Below are positions 14,784-21,664 of a stretch of 39,596 nt of DNA, piece by piece. A program made the translations under genes and the position numbers. The notes beneath the pieces were generated by a model. That model was given only the letters and a program-made list of their open reading frames with translations. It was not told where the DNA came from and ran no database searches. Where the stretch lies: positions 1-39,596 of the forward strand of contig CAXXJK010000007.1 in assembly GCA_963665595.2 (NCBI GenBank), read 5' to 3'. The first letter of the stretch is position 1, and each line of letters opens with the position of its first letter. This stretch comes from G963665595 sp963665595 (GTDB taxonomy: Bacteria; Actinomycetota; Coriobacteriia; Coriobacteriales; CADBOM01).

Positions 14784-15914
14784 ATGTCCGTCAGGCAGTT
14801 AAAAAGCGGAAAATGGCTTGCCGACGTAAACTTCGGAATCACATGGAGCGGAGATCGCGATCGCAGAACCAAGGCTTGTGATTCCGAAAAAGAAGCTATC
14901 AAGGCAGAGAAGAAGCTTCTCCTAGAAAGAGAGCGCCTCAGGGGAATGTCGGGGAGAATATCTCTCGAAGACTTCCTTGAGCATGTCTACTGGCCACAAA
15001 AACAAGGCTTGCGTGCTAACACCCGCAGAGGTTATGAGCGCGACATCAATCTAAGGCTGCTTCCGTCCTTCGGCCATCTTGACCTTGCTGACATTGATCG
15101 GTTTGGGATTCAGCGCATGCTTTCAAAATGTAGTACACGCAAAGTGGCCACCAACGCCCGCGAAACGCTATCTTCTATTTTATCGGTCGCTGTGGAAATG
15201 GAGATGATTCCTCGAAACCCAGCAAGCTATCGTTACTCATATCCTCCAGCCCCTCCAGCGGAAAAAGATAAGGACGGAGTCTGGCTCCCCACTTTTGCAG
15301 AGCACCGCGAGTTGCTAGAGTACGTTGCTCTTCATTATCCAGGCGAGCCGATTGAGAGGATATTGGTTCTCGGGCTATGCTTCGGTTTGCGTAAGGGAGA
15401 GATCCTCGGCATGGACTGGGAACGCATCGACCTTGAAGGGGCCGAATTGGAAGTCATGCAGACATTTGTTATCGCTAAAGGCGGCCCATTCATGGCGCCT
15501 CCTAAAACTCCCAAAAGCGAGAGACATCTTCCTATTGTTGCGTATGCTCTTGAGCGTATGAAGACGTGGGAGAGAGCCTCAACTACTTCGCCCGATCTGT
15601 TTGATCGTCCGTCGCACCCAGTAGTCGTTGGGAGAAACCGAAAAAGACTCTCTCCTGCCACTGCTGAGAATATCGTGCGAAGGGTTAGGGGCTTGTCTTT
15701 TGAGAATGGGGAACTCTTGCCCGCTATTACGACGATGAGCTGTAGGCACAGCTTCGCAACAGCTTGCATCAGAGCAGGAATAGAGGTCTCTACTGTTGCG
15801 GCGTGGCTCGGGCATCGAGATGTTTCAACTACTTATAATAGGTATGTCAAGCCGACGCTAGGAGTCCTTCGAGAGGACGCTAAAGCCATCGATGAAGCCT
15901 TTTCAGGCGCCTAG
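14784..15914 (+). CDS. int: tyrosine recombinase integrase
   Basis: This 376-residue phage integrase has an arm-binding N-terminus with beta residues (LKSGKWLADVNFGI), a core-binding domain at about 60-150 and a catalytic domain at 165-376. Catalytic residues visible are Arg203 (GLRKGE), Lys244 (TPKSERHLP), Arg321 in MSCRHS, His344 in WLGH and the nucleophile Tyr354 in YNRYV. The His normally three residues before the second Arg is Met318, a known but less common substitution. The ribosome site is AAGGTGAT. The gene is followed directly by attP, as in many Gram-positive temperate phages. Confidence 0.93.
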   Translation: MSVRQLKSGKWLADVNFGITWSGDRDRRTKACDSEKEAIKAEKKLLLERERLRGMSGRISLEDFLEHVYWPQKQGLRANTRRGYERDINLRLLPSFGHLDLADIDRFGIQRMLSKCSTRKVATNARETLSSILSVAVEMEMIPRNPASYRYSYPPAPPAEKDKDGVWLPTFAEHRELLEYVALHYPGEPIERILVLGLCFGLRKGEILGMDWERIDLEGAELEVMQTFVIAKGGPFMAPPKTPKSERHLPIVAYALERMKTWERASTTSPDLFDRPSHPVVVGRNRKRLSPATAENIVRRVRGLSFENGELLPAITTMSCRHSFATACIRAGIEVSTVAAWLGHRDVSTTYNRYVKPTLGVLREDAKAIDEAFSGA

Positions 15915-15941
15915 GCTTGGCGAGACTATGGCTAATGGATA

Positions 15942-16022
15942 AGGGAATCACCTGTTCATAGCGTTGTTGGTTACGGGTTCGAATCCCTCCTCCTCCGCCA
16001 GATATTTACTAGGTGATTCCCT
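15942..16022. other. attP: attP: tRNA 3'-end core with flanking inverted arm sites
   Basis: Bases 15975-16000 reproduce a tRNA T-loop, T-stem and acceptor end with CCA (GGGTTCGAATCCC through CTCCTCCGCCA). The T stem is complete only from the second G run, so just the 3' part is phage-borne and integration restores the host gene. The acceptor strand implies a GGAGGAG 5' end, usual for tRNA-Ser. The perfect 12-bp inverted pair agggaatcacct (15942-15953) and aggtgattccct (16011-16022) flanks the core and probably binds integrase arms. It lies just 3' of the integrase. Confidence 0.85.
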
Positions 16023-16135
16023 GTTAATCGAGGTCAAATAGCCTATCTATAATCCGTTGCAATCTGCTAAAACCCGTCAGAATTGGCATTTTTGTGGCGA
16101 ATGGCGGCAGTAATGGCTATTATTTGGCAATTGTT

Positions 16136-16351
16136 TTACCCCGTAGCTCCTGCCGCCATGAAGTCACTCACGTTCTTGCGAAAGTCGGCATCGCAAGCTT
16201 GGCACAGGGTCAGCGTGCTACCGCTTCCTACATTTGGCTCAGTGGCCCATCCCAGCGAGTCGAGCGTCTTGCCCTCGATACTCGCTTTGTCGTATACCTG
16301 CATCTTGCCGCAGCGATCGCACGAGTACTCTACGCGGTCAATCTTACCCAT
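16136..16351 (-). CDS. small zinc-ribbon protein at the end of the late operon
   Basis: This 71-residue protein has CDRCGK near residue 11 and CQACD near residue 50, two cysteine pairs forming a probable zinc ribbon. It overlaps the SH3b gene upstream by eight bases and is the last late gene before attP. The family is not recognised. The 16003-16135 stretch between it and attP holds no gene or clear hairpin on either strand. Confidence 0.55.
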   Translation of the reverse strand: MGKIDRVEYSCDRCGKMQVYDKASIEGKTLDSLGWATEPNVGSGSTLTLCQACDADFRKNVSDFMAAGATG

Positions 16352-16898
16352 TAGCTACCACGAATTTCGCCATGACGTAAGCAGGTTCACCTTTGTAGTT
16401 GACAGGCCGCCAGCCGTCGACCTCGTCGCCAGTTGCGGCAAGAGGCGTGCCATCGGCAACGGTGCCGAGAATTTCACCGCCCGGAGTTTTGCGGACGTTA
16501 AGATGTGAACCTGGCACAGTCGTTTTGACTTGGACGAGTGGCACCTGAGCCGGCTCAGTCTTCTCTTGCGGCGCTTCTGGTTCTTGCGTCGGCTCAGGTT
16601 CCGTTTGAGTAGTATCAGGAGTTTCTTGCGAACGTGGTTCGGCAGTTTCTGATTCCGCCGGTCTTTGCGCAACATCAGTTGCTTCTTGCGAAGGTTCAGC
16701 TTTTTCTTCTGGCGCTTCCGGCGCTTGTTCCACTGGGGCGGCTACTTCTGGCTCGGCCTTGTGCGAGAACTCCAGCGCATCCTCTTCGGGTAGCTTTGCG
16801 GCTTCCTCGAGAAGTGCCTCGAGTTGTTTTCGGCTTGCGTTGCCAGGGTAGCTGATCTCGAGCACTTCGAGCTTCTTCTTCAAATCTTCGTTTGCCAT
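16344..16898 (-). CDS. HeH/SAP-like and SH3b domain protein with long P/E-rich linker
   Basis: This 184-residue protein has three parts. Residues 1-36 are helix-extended-helix-like (KLEVLEISYPGNASRKQLEALL). Residues 40-125 are a disordered linker of Pro, Glu, Gln and Thr. Residues 126-184 form a bacterial SH3 domain (SHLNVRKTPGGEILGTVADG ... WRPVNYKGEPAYVM). SH3b domains usually bind peptidoglycan; HeH domains occur in phage structural and connector proteins. A strong AGGAGG precedes the start, and a copy of the late repeat lies about 40 bases upstream. It may be a wall-binding accessory of the lysin or a virion decoration. Confidence 0.65.
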   Translation of the reverse strand: MANEDLKKKLEVLEISYPGNASRKQLEALLEEAAKLPEEDALEFSHKAEPEVAAPVEQAPEAPEEKAEPSQEATDVAQRPAESETAEPRSQETPDTTQTEPEPTQEPEAPQEKTEPAQVPLVQVKTTVPGSHLNVRKTPGGEILGTVADGTPLAATGDEVDGWRPVNYKGEPAYVMAKFVVANG

Positions 16899-16932
16899 TA
16901 TTCCTCCTAAGTAGATTGTCTATAGGAGGATT

Positions 16933-16950
16933 GTGGGCGAGGTGTTACTA
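16933..16950 (-). repeat. late repeat element, copy d (partial)
   Basis: The core AGGTGTTACTA (plus-strand reading) matches the three other copies at 19365, 31805 and 38547, but the ATGC half is degenerate here (GTGG). It sits about 35 bases 5' of the SH3b gene in the leftward direction. Confidence 0.55.
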
Positions 16951-17058
16951 AGGGCGCGATTTAATCCTCTTTGCCAGCTTGCAATTATTCGTCTGTGCGA
17001 TTATCTCCCCGTAGAGGGCATCACAGCAAGCCGATGAGCTGGGGGAATGGGATGGGCG

Positions 17059-17087
17059 TTGCGGAAGAAGGTTAGCCATGTTAGAAT
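17059..17087 (+). promoter_or_regulatory. promoter of the rightward cargo gene at 17132
   Basis: TAGAAT (17082-17087) is preceded at 17 bases by TTGCGG (17059-17064). The -10 is good and the -35 weak. It is the only reasonable promoter between the SH3b gene and the 54-residue gene and reads against the surrounding late operon. Confidence 0.45.
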
Positions 17088-17131
17088 GCATATCCTAGTA
17101 TTCGCCCGTACGTTTGATATAAGGAGGAATC

Positions 17132-17296
17132 ATGTCTGACCACATCGATGAGATCAAAGACACAGCCCACGATATCAAGAACGCAGCAAAAGACGCGGCA
17201 CACGATGCCAAGAATGCGGCTAAAGATGCCGCACATGACATCAAGAACAAAGCCAAGGATTTAGCCGAAGAAGCGAAAGACGCTCTAGACGAGTAA
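17132..17296 (+). CDS. 54-residue LEA-like amphipathic repeat protein, autonomous cargo (moron)
   Basis: This short rightward gene in a leftward region has an ideal AAGGAGGAATC ribosome site before ATG 17132. The peptide is built of near-identical 11-residue units (NAAKDAAHDAK, NAAKDAAHDIK) ending in LAEEAKDALDE. This is the amphipathic helix pattern of group 3 LEA, CsbD-like and apolipoprotein-like proteins. There are no cysteines or membrane spans. It has its own promoter (17059-17087) and a strong terminator (17324-17353), so it can be expressed from the prophage independently of lytic genes. A protective or membrane-surface role in the lysogen is inferred. The opposite-strand frame is a shadow. 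Confidence 0.75.
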   Translation: MSDHIDEIKDTAHDIKNAAKDAAHDAKNAAKDAAHDIKNKAKDLAEEAKDALDE

Positions 17297-17323
17297 GGAT
17301 AGCTTTCATACCCTCGATACTTA

Positions 17324-17353
17324 GGTGCTGGCTTTCGCTGGCACCTTTTTTTT
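17324..17353 (+). terminator. intrinsic terminator of the 54-residue gene
   Basis: Arms ggtgctggc (17324-17332) and gctggcacc (17337-17345) pair over nine positions including two G-T pairs, with a TTTC loop and then eight T residues. It is a textbook rightward terminator. Confidence 0.88.
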
Positions 17354-17446
17354 GGGCGTGACTGTTCAGCTACAAAAACCATTTTGCAAGCAGCTGGGCC
17401 AGGTACCGTCACCGGCCCCGCTGGGCGTCATAGTGTGGCCCGGGTG

Positions 17447-18430
17447 TCACACGCACATCTGCACTGCAGTAATCGGTAACAGTTTCGAGAGATCTTCTCC
17501 AGCGAAGTCATCACCTTCCGGAGTCCCGCTATCAGCAAGCCAGCCGAAATACGGTTCACTGCCTACAGCGACGCGGATAGTAGCGCCGGACACTTTGATT
17601 CCGACGATAAAGTTGCCACTGTCAATATCGCCAGCATAACCATCTCCGCAGGGGTTCTGCCCGAATAGGGAACCGGTGAACGTGGTGATGTCGAGCCACT
17701 TGCCGTTGCTCATGTACACCTGCAGCGAGAGCGGTGAGCCGTCTTCTCGGTAACCACGGATACCATCAATCGGAGAATCCATCCAGCCAGCGAAACCATC
17801 CTCTGAATCGTCAACCTTGGACACTGCGCCCATCCACCCGAACGCGGGAGAGTGGACTTCGTACACGACACCAGAGCCAGTAGTTCCGTCTCTGCGGTCG
17901 GCCTTTGAAGTCGTGCCACCCTGAACGTTTGATACTGCAGACTCGTCTCCCTCGTAGTGAATGATGCAATCCCAGGGGAAATCATAGTATGGTCCGATGC
18001 GGCTTTCCCGTCCCGTTTGGTCGCCGACCTGACCGCCCGATATCCCGCCTTTCTCGTTCTGAGAAAACTCCATCAGTTCATCGGGAACCTGCTGACGGCA
18101 CATGGCGACATGGTCAGCATGATTCAGATAAAGATCTCCTCGCGACGCGATGAAGCTGAGCAGTTGTTGTGAGAACCTTCCTGTAGCCGAGAGGCAGCGA
18201 CCCGTATTGCCCGTGTAAGTTGCTCCACCTGTGTCAATTCCTGCTGCTTCGTAAGACCTCAGCACCGCGCTAGAGCAGTCGGCGTCCCCTCCAGGGAATG
18301 CGTATGTCTGCCCGTCAACAACAATGCTCTCTGTGCCACTGCCGTACCGAGCATCTTGCGCATAGCCATGATTCGCACAGGTGACAAGGTGCTCCATAAT
18401 CTGAGAGGCAACCTCTATTTTACTGGCCAT
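17447..18430 (-). CDS. endolysin, NlpC/P60-like amidase with C-terminal wall-binding region
   Basis: The start is ATG 18430 (AGAAGG upstream), inside the end of the holin gene; the product has 327 residues. Residues 1-160 resemble Amidase_5/NlpC-P60 phage hydrolases, with catalytic Cys52 in DADCSSAVLRSYEAAG and His107 in HADHVAM, then WDCIIHYEG. After a linker, residues 185-300 contain two related Trp/Gly-rich units (PAFGWMGAVSKVDDSEDGFAGW and PYFGWLADSG), reminiscent of cell-wall binding repeats such as ChW. It cleaves peptidoglycan after holin release. It is the last gene of the holin-lysin cassette. Confidence 0.82.
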   Translation of the reverse strand: MASKIEVASQIMEHLVTCANHGYAQDARYGSGTESIVVDGQTYAFPGGDADCSSAVLRSYEAAGIDTGGATYTGNTGRCLSATGRFSQQLLSFIASRGDLYLNHADHVAMCRQQVPDELMEFSQNEKGGISGGQVGDQTGRESRIGPYYDFPWDCIIHYEGDESAVSNVQGGTTSKADRRDGTTGSGVVYEVHSPAFGWMGAVSKVDDSEDGFAGWMDSPIDGIRGYREDGSPLSLQVYMSNGKWLDITTFTGSLFGQNPCGDGYAGDIDSGNFIVGIKVSGATIRVAVGSEPYFGWLADSGTPEGDDFAGEDLSKLLPITAVQMCV

Positions 18431-18695
18431 CAGACATTGCCTTCTGAACGACATCTTTTGCAGTAGTTGTTGCCGATATTGAAGTAGTTGTGGTCTTCGA
18501 CGCTACGCTTGCCGCATCCACGTAGGCCTCAGCAAATGCGTAGAGCGCGCCTGAGCCGACTGTGCAGAGCAGACCGACTCCGATGAGCCAATCTGTCGAG
18601 GTTGCGATACCCGTAATGCCCGTCCCGAGGGACGCGAGCATGGCCGCCACCGCTAGTATAAACTTCCGACTAAACACCTTACTTTTCCAATCCAT
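18420..18695 (-). CDS. holin
   Basis: This 91-residue protein has two membrane spans (about 13-31 and 36-57: FILAVAAMLASLGTGITGIA and WLIGVGLLCTVGSGALYAF), a basic N-terminus and a polar Thr/Ser-rich C-terminus. This is the usual layout of a small class II holin or Gram-positive phage holin. It overlaps the lysin start by 11 bases and the upstream membrane gene by 17 bases. It would form the pores that let the lysin reach the wall. Confidence 0.78.
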   Translation of the reverse strand: MDWKSKVFSRKFILAVAAMLASLGTGITGIATSTDWLIGVGLLCTVGSGALYAFAEAYVDAASVASKTTTTSISATTTAKDVVQKAMSDGQ

Positions 18696-19002
18696 TTGAA
18701 TCCTCCTTAGCGTGCTTTGCGTTTTCTGTTTGAACGTCTTCCTCGAAGTCTGGTATTCCAGTCAGCCCCATTCGGGCGAGAAAGCTATTAGTCTTTTGCG
18801 TGGGTACTTGGGTGCCTTCTTTGGCCATCTTCAAGCGGGCCAGTGATACGGTCTCCGCGATAAAGAGGGCCGCGGTTCCGTAGGTGATTTCTGCTGGGAG
18901 AAAGACTCCCGTGATGAGCTTTACGTACACCGTTCCGATGATGTAGGCCACCCAGGTGATGTACATGAAAACGATGATGATAGTGGAACCTTTGATTCTC
19001 AC
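18679..19002 (-). CDS. two-span membrane protein, holin-associated
   Basis: The start is GTG 19002, with AAGGAGGA six bases upstream and directly after the preceding stop; an upstream frame to 19128 overlaps the neighbour and lacks a ribosome site. The 107-residue product has two spans (about 6-28 IIIVFMYITWVAYIIG and 34-55 VFLPAEITYGTAALFIAETV) and a charged tail of 50 residues. Its position directly before the holin suggests a second holin or antiholin. Confidence 0.6.
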   Translation of the reverse strand: MRIKGSTIIIVFMYITWVAYIIGTVYVKLITGVFLPAEITYGTAALFIAETVSLARLKMAKEGTQVPTQKTNSFLARMGLTGIPDFEEDVQTENAKHAKEDSNGLEK

Positions 19003-19004
19003 GA

Positions 19005-19340
19005 TCAATCCTCCTTGATAGGCAATTCCATGATGTCGCGGAAGAGGGATGTACCCGTTCCGTTTCCCTCGAGGGCGTGGTATGAAAGATAAGTGCGTTC
19101 TGCTATCTCTTTTGCAATGAGCGGACAACTACCTTGCTGAACAACGTATTCCTGGTGTACTCTCACAAGTTCATTGCGAAGCAGATCTCGCATTCCTTGC
19201 GTCATGGACTGCTTCCATTCGTCGTCTTTCTCGCAGTCTGCGGTACGCTTCTGTTTGACTTGCTTGAGAGATGATGCAACCCACCCGAGAGCGATCGAGA
19301 TAACGCATGTAATTGCTGAAATGAGTATTTGTTCTGCCAT
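19005..19340 (-). CDS. membrane-anchored lysis-cassette protein of unknown function
   Basis: This 111-residue protein has an N-terminal span (residues 5-23, LISAITCVISIALGWVA), a charged coiled middle and a conserved-looking C-terminus YHALEGNGTGTSLFRDIMEL. A similar YHALGGNG...LP ending is common, from memory, in small proteins next to holins in Gram-positive phages. It is the first gene of the lysis block, and a copy of the late repeat (19365-19382) lies 25 bases upstream. An inverted repeat tcctgtc/gacagga occupies the leader. It may modulate holin timing. Confidence 0.55.
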   Translation of the reverse strand: MAEQILISAITCVISIALGWVASSLKQVKQKRTADCEKDDEWKQSMTQGMRDLLRNELVRVHQEYVVQQGSCPLIAKEIAERTYLSYHALEGNGTGTSLFRDIMELPIKED

Positions 19341-19364
19341 AGCTGCCTTCCTGTCCTTGACAGG

Positions 19365-19382
19365 ATGCGAGAGGTGTTACTT
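19365..19382 (-). repeat. late repeat element, copy c
   Basis: The sequence atgcgagaggtgttactt fits ATGCRRKAGGTGTTACTW, shared with the copies at 31805-31822 and 38547-38564. It lies between the tail fibre stop and the lysis cassette, about 25 bases before the first lysis start. Confidence 0.72.
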
Positions 19383-19977
19383 AGCTAAGGCGAAGCCACT
19401 GATGGAACACTCGGTAGGGAGGTAGGTTGTTATGGGCCGCACCGCCGCCAGTGTATTGTGTTTGTAGGTTGGCCGCTGCGTTAATGCCAGCCAAAACAGG
19501 TGCCTGTGCTATGGGGTTCCCGCCAGTTGTATAGTTGTAATTCTGATTCCATATGTGGTTATGGTTCGGCATCTCAGTAATAGTTAAAGTATGTGTATCA
19601 GAACCGCCCGTTGCGTCCACTGCGCGGGTTCCCGAGCCGAGAATCATTCTGTTCTCGATTTTCTCCCAGGTTGTTCCTGGCCACCGCGTTGAGGGAACAT
19701 CACTTGATTTGGTTATCCAGATGTCGCTTACGTGGACTGGCGCATCTTCTTCCCCGATCGCAGCAATTGCAAGCCACTCTGTCCCGTTGATAAGGATTAA
19801 GCAACGTCCGCCAACTGGCGGCCAACAGCAGCGGACTACCTTGACCGAAGTGGTCTGCCCATCTGGAACAATTGACAAAGTACCGTCAGTGTTGCGCGCC
19901 GTGACAGTTCCGTAGCGGATATTCGCTGGGGGGGGGGCGCTCCCTGAGATTAATTGTGCGATCGCAAAAGCATCCAT
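19381..19977 (-). CDS. tail fibre/collar protein with phage-conserved N-terminus and poly-C tract
   Basis: This 198-residue protein has residues 1-75 closely resembling those of the next gene (MDAFxIAQLL, RYGTVTAxNxxGTLSxxPDGQT, VLxNxTEWLA), an OB-like attachment module. The C-terminal half is a phage tail-collar domain with GSDTHTLTITEMPNHNH and the closing NNLPPYRVFHQWLRL, as in T4 gp12-like and other short fibre tips. It probably contacts the receptor. Codons 14-17 contain a run of ten C (plus-strand G at 19928-19937), where slippage would switch the gene off. A late repeat overlaps the end of the gene. Confidence 0.72.
   Translation of the reverse strand: MDAFAIAQLISGSAPPPANIRYGTVTARNTDGTLSIVPDGQTTSVKVVRCCWPPVGGRCLILINGTEWLAIAAIGEEDAPVHVSDIWITKSSDVPSTRWPGTTWEKIENRMILGSGTRAVDATGGSDTHTLTITEMPNHNHIWNQNYNYTTGGNPIAQAPVLAGINAAANLQTQYTGGGAAHNNLPPYRVFHQWLRLS
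19928..19937 (-). repeat. ten-base C homopolymer in fibre gene
   Basis: This is the longest homopolymer noticed in the window, lying in the 5' part of the fibre gene (codons 14-17) and encoding Pro residues. Loss or gain of one base would shift the frame near residue 17. Phase variation by slipped-strand mispairing is plausible; a sequencing length error is the alternative. Confidence 0.6.
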
Positions 19978-19986
19978 GGTTATCCT

Positions 19987-20601
19987 TTAGTCGGTCGATT
20001 TGGTGTATTCGAGGATTGCAAATACGTCATACGCATAGAGTCCCGAACCAGTAATTACCGTAATACCTGTCTCATTAGCCGTTATTCCGCCGCTAGAACC
20101 GCTCAATGATGGATTAATGTATGTTAGGTTGAAATAGTAACCACCATTTACTGTGAGTCCCGTAACCGAGGTAAATCTCGCGATGTTTGTTATGCCATGC
20201 GCGACTATCTTTGTTGTGGCGAAGACATCACCAACCGCGACCACTTTCTGATAGATGGGTCTGCCGTCAATCCACTTTTTACCTGTCTTCTGCTCGACAG
20301 CAGAGTAGTTCAAAGCAAGTTTTGCTGGAGTCACGGCTCCGTCAATAAGCCCATCAGTCCCTATCTGGTCTCCACCTATTACACTCACGGCAAGCCATTC
20401 AGTATCGTTGACAAGCACCACGACTCGACTACCGACTTTCGGGCGGCAGCACTTAATCACCGACACGGCTTGCGTTTGGCCATCGGGAATAACAGAGAGC
20501 GTCCCGTTGGCGTTTAGCGCGGTCACGGTGCCATAGCGCAGTTTGACGGGACTGGCGGGGTCTTGGTTGGCGAGGAGCTGTGCTATCGAGAAGGCATCCA
20601 T
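19987..20601 (-). CDS. tail fibre/tip protein, paralogue of the gene at 19381-19977
   Basis: This 204-residue protein shares its first 75 residues with the downstream gene (MDAFSIAQLL, LRYGTVTALNANGTLSVIPDGQ, VVLVNDTEWLAVSVIGG), but the C-terminal part is unrelated: a beta-rich domain (VTGLTVNGGYYFNLTYINP ... LYAYDVFAILEY) typical of fibre tips. The pair looks like a duplication of the attachment module with a different receptor end. It starts two bases before the tail-tip gene ends and probably belongs to the same distal tail complex. Confidence 0.65.
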   Translation of the reverse strand: MDAFSIAQLLANQDPASPVKLRYGTVTALNANGTLSVIPDGQTQAVSVIKCCRPKVGSRVVVLVNDTEWLAVSVIGGDQIGTDGLIDGAVTPAKLALNYSAVEQKTGKKWIDGRPIYQKVVAVGDVFATTKIVAHGITNIARFTSVTGLTVNGGYYFNLTYINPSLSGSSGGITANETGITVITGSGLYAYDVFAILEYTKSTD

Positions 20602-20602
20602 C

Positions 20603-21664
20603 TTAGCTCCTCACGAATCTGCGGAATCGCGTCTTGCATTCCATGCCCGGGCGAAGCTGCATTGTTTGGCGCACGGAAGCCAGCCCCGAGCGATTCAATC
20701 CAGCTGCCCTGTAGTCAAGGGTGATAACGTCCCCCATATCCAAAGGGATGAATACGTGCTCGATTTCGAAACTTTCAACTGCAGCGGTTTCAGAAACCAA
20801 GAGCGCGTCCGCTTTCGCTTGTAGTGCGGATTGATTATCGATGTCAGAAACTGTTTCGCATCGCACAATGCGCCGCCCCCGAGATACAGTTGAAAAGGCG
20901 CTTAGAGGATCGTCATTAATAGAGGTTGCGCTCATGTCTCCTGTTTCGGAGTTGCTGCATGTGACCGTAATAACGTTGGCGGTGTTGAATATGTCATATT
21001 CGCGCACGATGCCCGATTTGAACACGCAGTTATCATCGTCAGCGAAAGAGAAGGTAGGAGTTTTGTTGGTGGGGTCACTGTACGGGACAAGGCGCACATT
21101 GCCGTACCCGTCCACCTGCGCTGATGAAAAGCCTGCAAAGTCCATGAGCCAATTGACTATCTCAAGCTTTGTGGCGCCAGCGTCCCATATAGCGTCGGCA
21201 TTCAGACTTGCCGCGCTTGCTGATGCTACTACGGGGAGGTTAGCTCCCGTAATTAGTTGCGCTGCTGCGGACACAGCAACTGTCCCAGCTGGTAGGCTGA
21301 GCACTGTTTCGACGGCATCTTCTGCGAGGATTTGCAGGACGCTGTAGAGGTCCGCGGTGCCTTCTTCTATCGCACCACGAAAGGTGCTTGATGGCGTGCT
21401 CACAAGGTATGTTCCGTGAGCGATGGATAGCCGTTCTCCCGTCTGGGGCTGATAGCTATCGGAGTAAATGCGTAAGAAATCACGCCCAACATCAGGCTCC
21501 TTGACGTAGTTTAAGCTGCCTGAGGACTTGATTGACGTTAGATCATTGCGCTCAATCTCGCCGCCTGTAATACCGTCAAGTTCCTCAACCTCTTTGCGAG
21601 AAGTCCAATCCACGCGCATATAGCGAAAAACGTCATGGCGGCGACTGCTAGAGAACCAGTCCAT
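20603..21664 (-). CDS. tail tip/baseplate hub-like protein
   Basis: This 353-residue protein opens with DWFSSSRRHDVFRYMRVDW and contains GERLSIAHGTYLVSTPSSTF, LEIVNWLMDFAGFSSAQVDGYGNVRL and a closing segment with VITLDYRAAGLNRSG. The order (attachment, wedge-like beta domains, C-terminal line-up) is that of minor tail proteins in actinobacterial and Gram-positive siphophages that form the tip hub after the tape measure and distal tail protein. It overlaps the FN3 tail gene by 17 bases. The assignment rests mainly on position. Confidence 0.55.
   Translation of the reverse strand: MDWFSSSRRHDVFRYMRVDWTSRKEVEELDGITGGEIERNDLTSIKSSGSLNYVKEPDVGRDFLRIYSDSYQPQTGERLSIAHGTYLVSTPSSTFRGAIEEGTADLYSVLQILAEDAVETVLSLPAGTVAVSAAAQLITGANLPVVASASAASLNADAIWDAGATKLEIVNWLMDFAGFSSAQVDGYGNVRLVPYSDPTNKTPTFSFADDDNCVFKSGIVREYDIFNTANVITVTCSNSETGDMSATSINDDPLSAFSTVSRGRRIVRCETVSDIDNQSALQAKADALLVSETAAVESFEIEHVFIPLDMGDVITLDYRAAGLNRSGLASVRQTMQLRPGMECKTRFRRFVRS

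Noticed and set aside
15975..16000. A complete tRNA gene
   Set aside because: Only the T-loop side and acceptor strand are present; no D or anticodon arm precedes it, so it is an attP core.
17095..17412. Leftward frame of 105 codons opposite the LEA-like gene
   Set aside because: It is the antisense image of the repeats; the plus-strand gene has promoter, ribosome site and terminator.
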